The position numbers were made by a program, and so were the translations under genes. Of a DNA stretch of 64,000 nt, positions 9,074 to 17,022 are shown piece after piece. A model generated the notes under the pieces. The model did no database searches and was not told the DNA's origin. It worked only from the letters and a program-made list of their open reading frames with translations. This DNA comes from Anaerolineae bacterium (GTDB lineage Bacteria > Chloroflexota > Anaerolineae > Aggregatilineales > Phototrophicaceae), in contig JAHDWN010000013.1 of assembly GCA_023382675.1 (NCBI GenBank), positions 89,132 to 153,131 on the forward strand. Direction: 5' to 3'. Positions within the stretch are counted from its first letter, which is position 1. The number at the start of each line of letters is the position of its first letter.

Positions 9074-10183
9074 CTATTGCGCCATATCCGGGCCGGTCGC
9101 GGCCACCGCCACCGTCGGATTGGTCGGGGTGCCAATAGCTGCGACAAAGTAGTTCGTCCCCTCGTTGAAGCGGACATTCGGCAAGTCGAGGATGACCGGC
9201 GTAGTCGCGCCGCTGGGAACGAGTTGGATGTCGTAGCCGCCAGCCGTGATGTTCACCGTGTCAACGCCGTCGTTGTTGCCCAGGGTTGCCGGGTAGCCGA
9301 GCAAGCGAATCATAACGCCGCCGTTCACCAGCACGTCCACTGCGGGCGCATTTTGAATGGCGTGGAAGATGGTGACACGCGCCTGACCGGATGCAATCGG
9401 GCTGTAGTCCTCAGGGATGAACTGAAGCGCGAGATCGCCGGAGCCAGCGACACCAATTGCCGCCGCTGTAATGTGGGCACCACCCGGGATGCGGGTCGTC
9501 GTCGTCCGGATGAAGTTATCGCTGCCGGCCGGGGCAAGCTGCACGGTGTACACACCTTCAACCAGAGGTAGCCAATCGCTGATCGTACCGAAGGTGACAC
9601 CCTCCAGAACCTTCTGATCATCCACAGTAATGTCGACAGCACCGCCATCGGGCGAGAAATGTCCAACGCGCAGATAGCTGGTCGCAGCCGCCAGAGCTTC
9701 GCTGACGGCGGACGGGACGATCACCGAGTCGAGCACCTGCACAACGCCGTTGCTCGTCACCTGATCCACGCTCGAAATCGTCGCGCCATTGGCCGCCAGC
9801 AGGCCGCCGGACAGGGCGAAGGTAATCGGTTCTCCGCCGGCGCTGTCAAGCGTAGGGCCAGACACAAGCTGGCGCAGGGTGTACTTGCCCGGAATCACGT
9901 GCGCGCTCAAAACTTGTGTCAGCAATTCTGGATTGTTGAGAAGATAGTCGAGCGCGCCCAGTGGCAAAGCAGCAAAAGCATCATCCGTAGGCGCGAGCAC
10001 GGTGAGCGGGCCATCCGAGTTAAGCGCGTCGCTCAACCCGGCAGCACCTACAGCGTCCAAAAGTGTGCCAAACCGACCATCATTAACTAGAAATTCCGAA
10101 AGAGTAGCTTGCTGAGCCATGGTAGGCGCGGCTACTACCATGACCAATGCCACGAAGGCAAGAACGGTCATCAACTTACGCAT
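9074..10183 (-). CDS. Secreted fasciclin plus DUF4397 protein
   Basis: The 369-residue protein has a signal peptide (residues 1-22, ending 'PTMAQ'), a FAS1 domain (about 23-155, with 'PLTVLAPTDDAFAALP' and 'NGVVQVLDSVIVPS'), then a DUF4397 region (about 165-365) with two repeats beginning 'YLRVGHFSPDGGAVDITVDD' and 'RVTIFHAIQNAPAVDVLVNG'. The ATG at 10183 has GGAGG 6 bases upstream, so the longer open frame to 10279 is not used. An extracellular adhesion or matrix role is inferred from the domains. It lies upstream of the single FAS1 gene on the same strand, and the two may be co-transcribed paralogues. Confidence 0.88.
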   Translation of the reverse strand: MRKLMTVLAFVALVMVVAAPTMAQQATLSEFLVNDGRFGTLLDAVGAAGLSDALNSDGPLTVLAPTDDAFAALPLGALDYLLNNPELLTQVLSAHVIPGKYTLRQLVSGPTLDSAGGEPITFALSGGLLAANGATISSVDQVTSNGVVQVLDSVIVPSAVSEALAAATSYLRVGHFSPDGGAVDITVDDQKVLEGVTFGTISDWLPLVEGVYTVQLAPAGSDNFIRTTTTRIPGGAHITAAAIGVAGSGDLALQFIPEDYSPIASGQARVTIFHAIQNAPAVDVLVNGGVMIRLLGYPATLGNNDGVDTVNITAGGYDIQLVPSGATTPVILDLPNVRFNEGTNYFVAAIGTPTNPTVAVAATGPDMAQ

Positions 10184-10368
10184 CCATGTCCTCCAGAGTG
10201 AAGAATAGCACCACAGAATAACTGTCGTCTCAGCCGCGCAGATGTGGGGTGAACGCGCGGCGGACAACTTGGCAGCCACATTAAGAATAACCTATCCGCC
10301 CCATCGCACGCAACACACAAGCGGCTCTCTGGGCTAAGAGAATGCTAAATGTTTTGCGATTCTGCCCT

Positions 10369-10791
10369 CTACGCGTGGGGCACACCAGCGACTGCAAAGA
10401 CAGCCACGCCGACCGCTGAGAGCAGGAACCCACCAAGCACACCGATCAACTGCAACTCGCCGAAAACAGGCTCGGTGGTGGCTGGCATATGCGATCCAAA
10501 CCCCAGAAAATCCGCAAGGCCACACATACCGACGACAATCAGACCTGTCCAGGCCAGACGCACACCGATTTGCTGACCGAGGTTGGAAGGCGTCTGGGGG
10601 TAGTAGGTATACTTTACGTAAATCAAGCCACCTAATATCAGCAGCGCAAAGCCACTCCAGATGACGACAAACTGCACCGCGCCCACGCCGACACCGGGGC
10701 GAATGCCAGTCACACCTGGAAACAACCCCATGAGCGTTAGAATAAATCCTAGCGCGCCGACGGCAACTCCGAGTTGAGATATTTTGAGCAT
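10369..10791 (-). CDS. Small four-span membrane protein, unknown function
   Basis: The 140 residues contain hydrophobic segments at about 5-28, 38-60, 78-97 and 110-136, so this is an integral membrane protein with short loops. I recognise no family motif. It starts 9 bases downstream of the dipeptidase stop on the same strand, so the two are probably co-transcribed. Nothing visible indicates a substrate. Confidence 0.7.
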   Translation of the reverse strand: MLKISQLGVAVGALGFILTLMGLFPGVTGIRPGVGVGAVQFVVIWSGFALLILGGLIYVKYTYYPQTPSNLGQQIGVRLAWTGLIVVGMCGLADFLGFGSHMPATTEPVFGELQLIGVLGGFLLSAVGVAVFAVAGVPHA

Positions 10792-10800
10792 GTGGCCTCG

Positions 10801-11886
10801 CTAAGGCAGCGCCTGACGCAGCTTGCGCAGCATGTTGCCACCCAAAATCGCCGAAATATCGTTTTCGGCATACCCACGCGCGCGTAATCCATCACCAATC
10901 GTCCACAAATCGGCCACGGTATCGAGACCATCAGGGATGCTTTCCACGCCAAAGCCGCCATCAAAGTCGCTGCCAATGCCGACGTGGCTGGCGCGTCCCG
11001 TCACCTGGCAGACGTAGTCAATCGCATCCAGCACTCGTCCCAGCCCAACTTTGCTCTTGGGATCGCCGGAGTGCCAATCCGGGGACAAAAACAGATTGTA
11101 GGGCACGATGCCCATGACCCCGTCACGCTCGGCCAACCGTCGGATCATGACATCCGATAAATGCCGATCCGTATCGACAAAGCGGCGCGGATTGCTGTGA
11201 CTGGCGATTATGTTGTCGCCCTGGAAACGATCCAGCGCCTCAAAAAATGCTTCCTCAGCCATATGCGACAGATCGAGGATGACTTTGAAATCCGCCAATC
11301 CATTCAGAAGTTCGCGGCCAAGAGCTGTCAGGCCACCTGGATAGTGCGTCCCGCCCGAATAACGCGTCTGTTCCCACGCCAGCCCTACGACCCGGACACC
11401 CCGTTCGTACCATTCTTCAAACTGCTTCGGTTCCAGGATCGGATCAGCCCCTTCCATCAAGAGCACCAGCCCCTGACATGCAGCTTCTATCGGTTGTCCA
11501 TCCTGCCAGGTCGCCAACACTACGTCGAGGTCAGCCTGAGAAGTCACCAGCCGTACCTGTGCGTCTTCGTCAGCGAGGCGCTGATAATAATCCCATTGAT
11601 ACAGTGCTTGCTGGTAGGCTTCCTGTGGTGTAGTGTATGTCACCGCATCGTAGATGCCTGGCTGCTTGCGGCGCGGAGCGACAAACAGTGTCGCAAAGAC
11701 GAGGCCAATCCGCCCGATCAGCGCGTCAGGCAATCCCATAGTTGCGATACCACTGTTAGCTACATGTGGCAGGTCGATTTCGTGCTCGCGTTTGAAATAA
11801 GCACTCTGGCGATAATCCCGATTGAAGGCGCGGTAATTGTAGGCAATGTCTTGGTGAGCATCGACAACGATCATCGATGAGAGCAT
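10801..11886 (-). CDS. M19 membrane-dipeptidase family (renal dipeptidase-like) peptidase
   Basis: The 361-residue protein is a binuclear-zinc dipeptidase of the M19 family. Visible metal-site signatures are the N-terminal H-x-D in 'VVDAHQDIAYN' (residues 7-17), the bridging acidic region 'VLLMEGAD', 'ILDLSHMAEEAF' and 'NIIASHSNPR', and 'HVGIGSDFDGGFG' near the C-terminus. It has no signal peptide and should be cytoplasmic, hydrolysing dipeptides, possibly including D-residue or beta-lactam-like substrates as in known members. ATG 11886 is used; ATG 11874 directly before the conserved strand is an alternative. A promoter-like element lies 38 bases upstream. Confidence 0.88.
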   Translation of the reverse strand: MLSSMIVVDAHQDIAYNYRAFNRDYRQSAYFKREHEIDLPHVANSGIATMGLPDALIGRIGLVFATLFVAPRRKQPGIYDAVTYTTPQEAYQQALYQWDYYQRLADEDAQVRLVTSQADLDVVLATWQDGQPIEAACQGLVLLMEGADPILEPKQFEEWYERGVRVVGLAWEQTRYSGGTHYPGGLTALGRELLNGLADFKVILDLSHMAEEAFFEALDRFQGDNIIASHSNPRRFVDTDRHLSDVMIRRLAERDGVMGIVPYNLFLSPDWHSGDPKSKVGLGRVLDAIDYVCQVTGRASHVGIGSDFDGGFGVESIPDGLDTVADLWTIGDGLRARGYAENDISAILGGNMLRKLRQALP

Positions 11887-11923
11887 GATATTTTCTCATT
11901 CATGAGGCCAACCAAATGCCACG

Positions 11924-11952
11924 ATTGTACGTGGCAAGATTGAAAAAACCAA
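11924..11952 (-). promoter_or_regulatory. Putative promoter with inverted repeat upstream of the dipeptidase
   Basis: On the minus strand TTGGTT (11947-11952), a 17-base spacer and TACAAT (11924-11929) form a good promoter. A perfect inverted repeat TGCCACG-attgta-CGTGGCA (11917-11936) is centred on the -10 hexamer, as an operator would be. The left part is the same 14-mer found at 876-889. Confidence 0.45.
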
Positions 11953-12038
11953 CCAACACCCATAGAAATTTCATCGTCGTGTAATGTGACCGTGAAATAA
12001 TCGCGTCAGAACTGTGCCGAGCGTGAGGAGTTCTCACT

Positions 12039-13697
12039 ATGATTCGAAAACCCCATGTCCTGATCGGAGCACTGGTGGGCGCGTTATTGACTGCCCCCCT
12101 GCTTGCCCTGATATTTATCGGCCAGCAAGCCGCTGGTCTACCCTTCTTGCCATCTGATTTTTTCAACCCGGTGCGCGATCTGACGCCTGGCGGCCTCATC
12201 ACCACGGTCATCGACTCCGTCAAAAGCATCATCCTTGCCCTCAATCTGGGGCGCGTGGATACCGCAGCGAAGAACGTCGAATTTGCCATGGCGATTGGCC
12301 TGCTCTTTATTCTCGGTATTGTCGCAGGAGCGATCTTCTTCGCACTCTTTAACCGAAGCGAACGCCCGACGTGGCTGCGCACCGGCGTGATCGGTGGTCT
12401 GCTGGTTGGCGTTGTCATGGCGCTCGTCAGCCTCCAGTTTGGCATCTCGTCCACAGTCGATCCTCGCATCATCGGTGGGCTTTGGATCGTCGTGCTGTTC
12501 ACGATCTGGGGCTGGGGGCACGCCTGGGCATACAACCGCCTGGCAGCGCCCATGACAGCCGCCACCGCCACAACCAGTAGTGTTCAATCGGTTGATCGAC
12601 GCCAATTCCTGATCACCCTCGGCGCAGCGTCAGCGACGCTGACCGTCGTCGGAGCCGGGCTGGGCGCACTGCTTCGCCGTGGCGAAACCACATCACCCAC
12701 GTCAGTTGCCCTGGACGGCGGCGCGGCGCAGTCTTCCGCAAGCGGCAACATTGACGTGCCACCGCCATCGAATCTGGATGATCCGCTGATGCCCGCGCCC
12801 GGAACGCGCCCGGAGATCACCCCGGTCGCAGAACATTACCGGATTGACATCAGCCTCGTCCCGCCGAGCATCGATGAAGCCACCTGGACACTGCCATTCG
12901 TTAGTAAGATGTCCGACCAGGACGAGACGCTGGCCGAATTCACGCTCGACGAGATCAAAGCCTACGATCCCACCAGCGCTTACATCACCATGTCGTGCAT
13001 CTCAAACGATGTCGCTGGCGACCTCATCAGTACGACATATTGGACGGGTGTCAGCTTCAAACGGCTGCTGGAAGACGTTCCCCTCCCGGATAACGCGACA
13101 CATCTGAAACTCATCGGCGCAGATGGGTTCGACGAAACGGTAGCGTTGGATGTCATCCGCTCCGACGAGCGCGTCATGCTGGCCTACTACTGGGACGGCA
13201 AGCCGCTGGAGCAAAAGCACGGCTTCCCGCTCCGCATCCACATCCCCGATCATTACGGCATGAAGCAGCCCAAATGGATCATCCGCATCGAAGTGCTGGC
13301 AGCCGATGAAGACGGCTACTGGGTGCGCCGTGGGTGGGACAAAGAAGCCCGTGTGCGTGCGACCTCGGTCATCGACACCGTTGCCGTCAACGACGTCATC
13401 ACCGAAGGCGATCAGCAGCTTATCCCGATTGGCGGTATGGCCTGGGCAGGCGCACGTGGCATTTCAAAAGTGGAAGTCCGGGTGGACGAAGCCGAATGGC
13501 AGGAAGCCCGTCTCCGCGCGCCGATCAGCGACCGCACGTGGGTGATCTGGCGTTACGATTGGCCGTTCGCCGAGGGTGATCATCGCTTCGAGGTGCGCTG
13601 CATCGAGGCAGACGGCACACCGCAGATCGAATCGGTCGCGGGTGTACGTCCCAGCGGTGCGACCGGCATTCACTCCGTGCGTGAAACGATTGGGTGA
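12039..13697 (+). CDS. Multi-span membrane protein fused to a sulfite-oxidase-like molybdopterin domain
   Basis: The 552-residue protein has four N-terminal membrane spans (about residues 5-30, 80-105, 115-138 and 145-168), then a second export signal with twin arginines R187-R188 ('VDRRQFLITLGAAS') and a hydrophobic stretch (190-210). Residues about 270-430 form an oxidoreductase molybdopterin domain with the Mo-ligand cysteine C320 in 'TMSCISND', and residues 435-545 the Mo-co dimerisation domain. The twin arginines imply Tat export of the folded cofactor domain after Sec insertion of the first spans. The substrate is unknown; members oxidise sulfite or reduce sulfoxides. GAGGAG lies 8 bases before the ATG. 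It converges with the YfhO-like gene 5 bases away. Confidence 0.82.
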   Translation: MIRKPHVLIGALVGALLTAPLLALIFIGQQAAGLPFLPSDFFNPVRDLTPGGLITTVIDSVKSIILALNLGRVDTAAKNVEFAMAIGLLFILGIVAGAIFFALFNRSERPTWLRTGVIGGLLVGVVMALVSLQFGISSTVDPRIIGGLWIVVLFTIWGWGHAWAYNRLAAPMTAATATTSSVQSVDRRQFLITLGAASATLTVVGAGLGALLRRGETTSPTSVALDGGAAQSSASGNIDVPPPSNLDDPLMPAPGTRPEITPVAEHYRIDISLVPPSIDEATWTLPFVSKMSDQDETLAEFTLDEIKAYDPTSAYITMSCISNDVAGDLISTTYWTGVSFKRLLEDVPLPDNATHLKLIGADGFDETVALDVIRSDERVMLAYYWDGKPLEQKHGFPLRIHIPDHYGMKQPKWIIRIEVLAADEDGYWVRRGWDKEARVRATSVIDTVAVNDVITEGDQQLIPIGGMAWAGARGISKVEVRVDEAEWQEARLRAPISDRTWVIWRYDWPFAEGDHRFEVRCIEADGTPQIESVAGVRPSGATGIHSVRETIG

Positions 13698-13702
13698 CAC
13701 AA

Positions 13703-16186
13703 TCAAGCGGCGGGAAGTGCTGCGTGTGCTTCCCGCCCGCTGCCTCTGATTCGCTTCAGCAGCCGGTCGGCGTGTAACAGATAGCCGACGGCTGCTATCC
13801 AGGTTATGAGCGTAATGATCCCACCGGCAAAGAACAACGGTGGGCGATATGCAAACAGGACGTCGTAACTGCCCGCGCCGGAAGGCAGCAGCACGCCTAC
13901 CTGACCACCAACTGACTGTAACGTAGCCGCTTCGCCATTCACCCACACTTGCCAACCCGGATAGGCGACTTCTTGAATCGTGACCACAAGCGCGTGTTCG
14001 GCGTTCCCGTTCACCAACAAGCGAATCCGGTCGGGCAGACGTTGAAATGAATTGACAGGGCTTGTCAAGTGCGCATCCAGATCTTCGCCAAAGGCTGTCT
14101 CCAGGTCGATGAGCGGTATCGTATAGGCATAACTGAGCGCACCCGGATACCGATACAGGCACGACACGCCCTCCGACCGTGGGCCATCGACCACCGGTTC
14201 ATACCCATCGCGCCGCAGCCATGTGCGATCCTCTTCATGCCAGCCGATGGCGTATTTGGCGCGTGATCGAGTCAGATCAATCTGGCCGATACTCGAGGCG
14301 ACTGGAAATGCAGCGTAATCCGCCTCGATGCTGACCTGGCGAACGCGATAATCCAGAAAGGGCGTCGCCAAGTCATAACCAAGCCGCCACAAAGCCAACT
14401 GATCGTTCGGGAGTTGCTGGCGCAGCCAGGCAATACAAGTCGTGTCTTCTGTCTCTCGCCCTGTCGTTTTGGCATAGAAGCTGGCCGCTTGATCGACCTG
14501 AAACGCCGCAATCGCCGTCACAACCAGTAAGAGCGCGCCAAGATTGCTTTGAGCGGCGCGCACAGTTTTTTCAGGGAGCGTCGCGACGATCGAACTCGGC
14601 GCATAAATTAAGCGCCAGAGGCTGTTCAACCGCAGCGCCATCAAGATCACCAACCAGAACGACGTGACTGCCAGCGCGCGCCCGACGAAACGCCACTGCG
14701 CTAGCAGAGGAATCGTATCATAGAGCCAGATCATGAGTGGGTTGCCACCCACGCCCCAGATGAAACTGCCAATCAGCATAATGACGCCGGGCACCCAGAT
14801 GCGCCACGCTTGCGGCAGAGAAGCGTTGTTAAGTACACGCAGAGCGCCGACTGGCGGCAAGAGCAGCAAGAGCAGCGCCAGAAACCAGAGCGGCGTGACG
14901 TAGCTGTAGTAAAACTGAGGCTGGTAGGGATCGATCTTGAGATCGAAAAGCGCCCGGTCGCCGGTGACGAACTGTTGAGCAACCAGCAGAGGATCAGTCA
15001 CCCACCCCGCCATGACCTCACGCGGATGGCGCCCGATGTAATCGCTGCTGCCCAAGATGGGTAGCAGCGTCACTGCACACAAGCCGACAGTCAACCCAGC
15101 CGCTAACAGCATCCGGCGCAGCGCGGCACTGTCGGACCTCCGCCCGCCCCAGGGGACAATGTGAAAGACAGTGAGCAGCGCCACCCCGAAGATCATCGGC
15201 AACATGTACCAGATATTGCCCGCCCAGAACATCAGTGTCAGCATGACTGATAGCAACCCCACCGCCCAACGCGCCTGCTTCTGCCGCAGCACCGCCAGCG
15301 CTGAGCCGACGACCCAGGGAAAATACGCCTGGGCGACACCCAACTGGTAATAGCCGGTGCCGATCATCGCCAGCATGTTGCCCTTGCCGATCATGAGCAA
15401 CCCCAGCAGTAACCGAGCTGCCGCGCCTAATCCCAACACGCGCGCCAGGAAGTGGCCCCCCAGCCCTGCGAACACGCCGTAGATAACAGAGCTGATCTTG
15501 ATGCCCTGCACACTCCCGACGAGCAGGGTCGGCCCGGCGCTCAGTGGGTTCAAGACAAATGAAAAGGGATTGTCGATTAAAGGCTCGCCAAAATTGTTAT
15601 AAGGCTGCCAAAGGGGCAGATAACCATTGTCCCTCAGGCTGAGATGGGCGAAGTGCGCGGAGCTTGTCAGCCATTCCAATTCGTGGCCGTTCACACGTTC
15701 GAATCCGGCTGATCGGATGAAATTCCAATTTACCGCCAGCGCCACAACCACGATCAGCCCGATCTCGGCGGCGGGCATCAGCAGCCGTAGCACGGTGCTC
15801 CGCTCGCCCCGGACAGTGTCTAGCTCAATTCTCCCCCCATGCCGGCGCTGAAGAATCACGCCGCCGGCAACCGAACCAATCACCAGAACAGATAGAAGTA
15901 AGGTCGAATACGGTGCAGGCAGCACGAAAGCCAGCAGCAGACAGCTAAGCCCAATAACACCGATAATGAGCCACTGCAACTCGTTCGGCAGCAGCGTTGT
16001 TGGCTTTGGAGATGAAAGGCTGCCATTCACAGATGACGGCTGAGTTTCTTGTTCGGATATAGAAGCAGAACTCGCCCCACTACCAGACGATAAGTGCCGG
16101 TGCCCTTGCCGCAGACGATGCCAGCCGAAAAGCGCTCCTAATGCCGTGATCAGAGCAGCAGCCCATGCCAGCCATTTTCGCGTCAC
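13703..16186 (-). CDS. YfhO-like/GT-C-type polytopic membrane protein
   Basis: The 827-residue protein has roughly 12-14 hydrophobic segments, a large first extracytoplasmic loop with 'NGYLPLWQPYNNFGEPL', and a C-terminal beta-rich domain ending 'YPGWQVWVNGE' before a last span; both segments are hallmarks of YfhO-type bacterial membrane proteins, which are thought to glycosylate teichoic acids or lipids. Catalytic residues cannot be assigned with certainty. GTG at 16186 is preferred over GTG 16192 because GAGG lies 9 bases upstream of it. A low-complexity Ser/Gly-rich segment follows the first span (about residues 28-60). No other glycan genes are adjacent. Confidence 0.75.
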   Translation of the reverse strand: MTRKWLAWAAALITALGALFGWHRLRQGHRHLSSGSGASSASISEQETQPSSVNGSLSSPKPTTLLPNELQWLIIGVIGLSCLLLAFVLPAPYSTLLLSVLVIGSVAGGVILQRRHGGRIELDTVRGERSTVLRLLMPAAEIGLIVVVALAVNWNFIRSAGFERVNGHELEWLTSSAHFAHLSLRDNGYLPLWQPYNNFGEPLIDNPFSFVLNPLSAGPTLLVGSVQGIKISSVIYGVFAGLGGHFLARVLGLGAAARLLLGLLMIGKGNMLAMIGTGYYQLGVAQAYFPWVVGSALAVLRQKQARWAVGLLSVMLTLMFWAGNIWYMLPMIFGVALLTVFHIVPWGGRRSDSAALRRMLLAAGLTVGLCAVTLLPILGSSDYIGRHPREVMAGWVTDPLLVAQQFVTGDRALFDLKIDPYQPQFYYSYVTPLWFLALLLLLLPPVGALRVLNNASLPQAWRIWVPGVIMLIGSFIWGVGGNPLMIWLYDTIPLLAQWRFVGRALAVTSFWLVILMALRLNSLWRLIYAPSSIVATLPEKTVRAAQSNLGALLLVVTAIAAFQVDQAASFYAKTTGRETEDTTCIAWLRQQLPNDQLALWRLGYDLATPFLDYRVRQVSIEADYAAFPVASSIGQIDLTRSRAKYAIGWHEEDRTWLRRDGYEPVVDGPRSEGVSCLYRYPGALSYAYTIPLIDLETAFGEDLDAHLTSPVNSFQRLPDRIRLLVNGNAEHALVVTIQEVAYPGWQVWVNGEAATLQSVGGQVGVLLPSGAGSYDVLFAYRPPLFFAGGIITLITWIAAVGYLLHADRLLKRIRGSGREAHAALPAA

Positions 16187-16301
16187 AAGCACTTACCTCT
16201 CTGTACAAAATACGGCGATAACAGCCTGATCGTATGCCCAACCTACAACGCCAGCGCGTAAGAAATATGACTTTGCTCATTTCAAATGTGATGTTCTACA
16301 C

Positions 16302-16328
16302 TTTACATTCTTTCATGGTTGTGATAAT
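16302..16328 (+). promoter_or_regulatory. Putative greA promoter
   Basis: TTTACA (16302-16307) and GATAAT (16323-16328) are 15 bases apart, and the -10 carries an upstream TG (extended -10), which tolerates a short spacer. The predicted transcript would have a leader of about 120 bases before the greA start, containing the hairpin at 16378-16401. Confidence 0.4.
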
Positions 16329-16377
16329 CTTTTCCCACGAAACGTCGACGATCCCCAAACCCATTTGCAACATTTGC

Positions 16378-16401
16378 ATGACACAGCCGAAGCTGTGTCA
16401 T
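16378..16401. other. Perfect 10-bp hairpin in the greA leader
   Basis: ATGACACAGC and GCTGTGTCAT flank a CGAA loop on the plus strand; read on the minus strand the loop is TTCG closed by C-G, the unusually stable UUCG tetraloop. Neither side is followed by a strong T-tract. It lies between the putative promoter and greA, 52 bases before the start codon, and could be an attenuator, a pause or stability element, or a terminator for minus-strand reads. Confidence 0.5.
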
Positions 16402-16453
16402 TCTAATTCTAAGGGATCGTCAGGCATTTTCATGGTAAGGAGTAGAGGCGGGC

Positions 16454-16927
16454 ATGAGTAACCAAACTGAGTATTTGACGCCCGAAGGCTTCCGCGACAT
16501 TGAGACTAAGCTCAAATATCTGCGGGATGTACGCCGCGCCGAAGTTGCCGAACGGCTACGGTTGGCGATGGAAGAAGGCGGCGACCTGAGTGAAAACGCC
16601 GAATACGAAGATGCCAAAAACGAACAAGCTTTTGTTGAGGGCGACATTCTGCGCCTGGAAACGATTCTGAGCAGCGCCCAGATCATCGAAAACTCCGGCA
16701 AGCGCGATCACGTCTCGGTGGGGGCGCGCGTCACGGTGCAGGAAAAAGGCACGTCAGACAAAGAGGTTTATCACCTGGTTGGCTCTGCAGAAGCGAATCC
16801 AGCAGATGGTCGCATCTCCGTCGAAAGCCCGATGGGCAAAGCCCTGCTTGGCGCGAAAGTTGGCGATCAGGTCAACGTGCAAGCGCCAGCAGGCGATATC
16901 GTGTTCGTGATCAAGAAAATCGAATAA
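16454..16927 (+). CDS. greA: Transcription elongation factor GreA
   Basis: The 157-residue length and architecture match GreA: an N-terminal antiparallel coiled coil (about residues 1-78) whose tip carries the acidic pair in 'GGDLSENAEYEDAKNEQ', and a C-terminal FKBP-like globular domain (about 80-157) ending 'VFVIKKIE'. GreA binds the RNA polymerase secondary channel and stimulates cleavage of backtracked transcripts; the tip acidic residues position the catalytic Mg2+. AAGGAG precedes the ATG. A strong intrinsic terminator follows, so greA is probably monocistronic. Its upstream hairpin may regulate it. Confidence 0.96.
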   Translation: MSNQTEYLTPEGFRDIETKLKYLRDVRRAEVAERLRLAMEEGGDLSENAEYEDAKNEQAFVEGDILRLETILSSAQIIENSGKRDHVSVGARVTVQEKGTSDKEVYHLVGSAEANPADGRISVESPMGKALLGAKVGDQVNVQAPAGDIVFVIKKIE

Positions 16928-16950
16928 ACGTCGCACAACGCGACGCCTCC

Positions 16951-16981
16951 AAAACCCCGTAGAATTATTACGGGGTTTTTT
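16951..16981 (+). terminator. Intrinsic terminator after greA
   Basis: An 11-bp perfect stem (AAAACCCCGTA and its complement) with a 7-base loop is followed by a T6 run, 23 bases after the greA stop. It separates greA from lysS. Confidence 0.9.
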
Positions 16982-17022
16982 GTTACCATTTTAGGGATTA
17001 TCTCTACCAGAGGCGCAAACGG

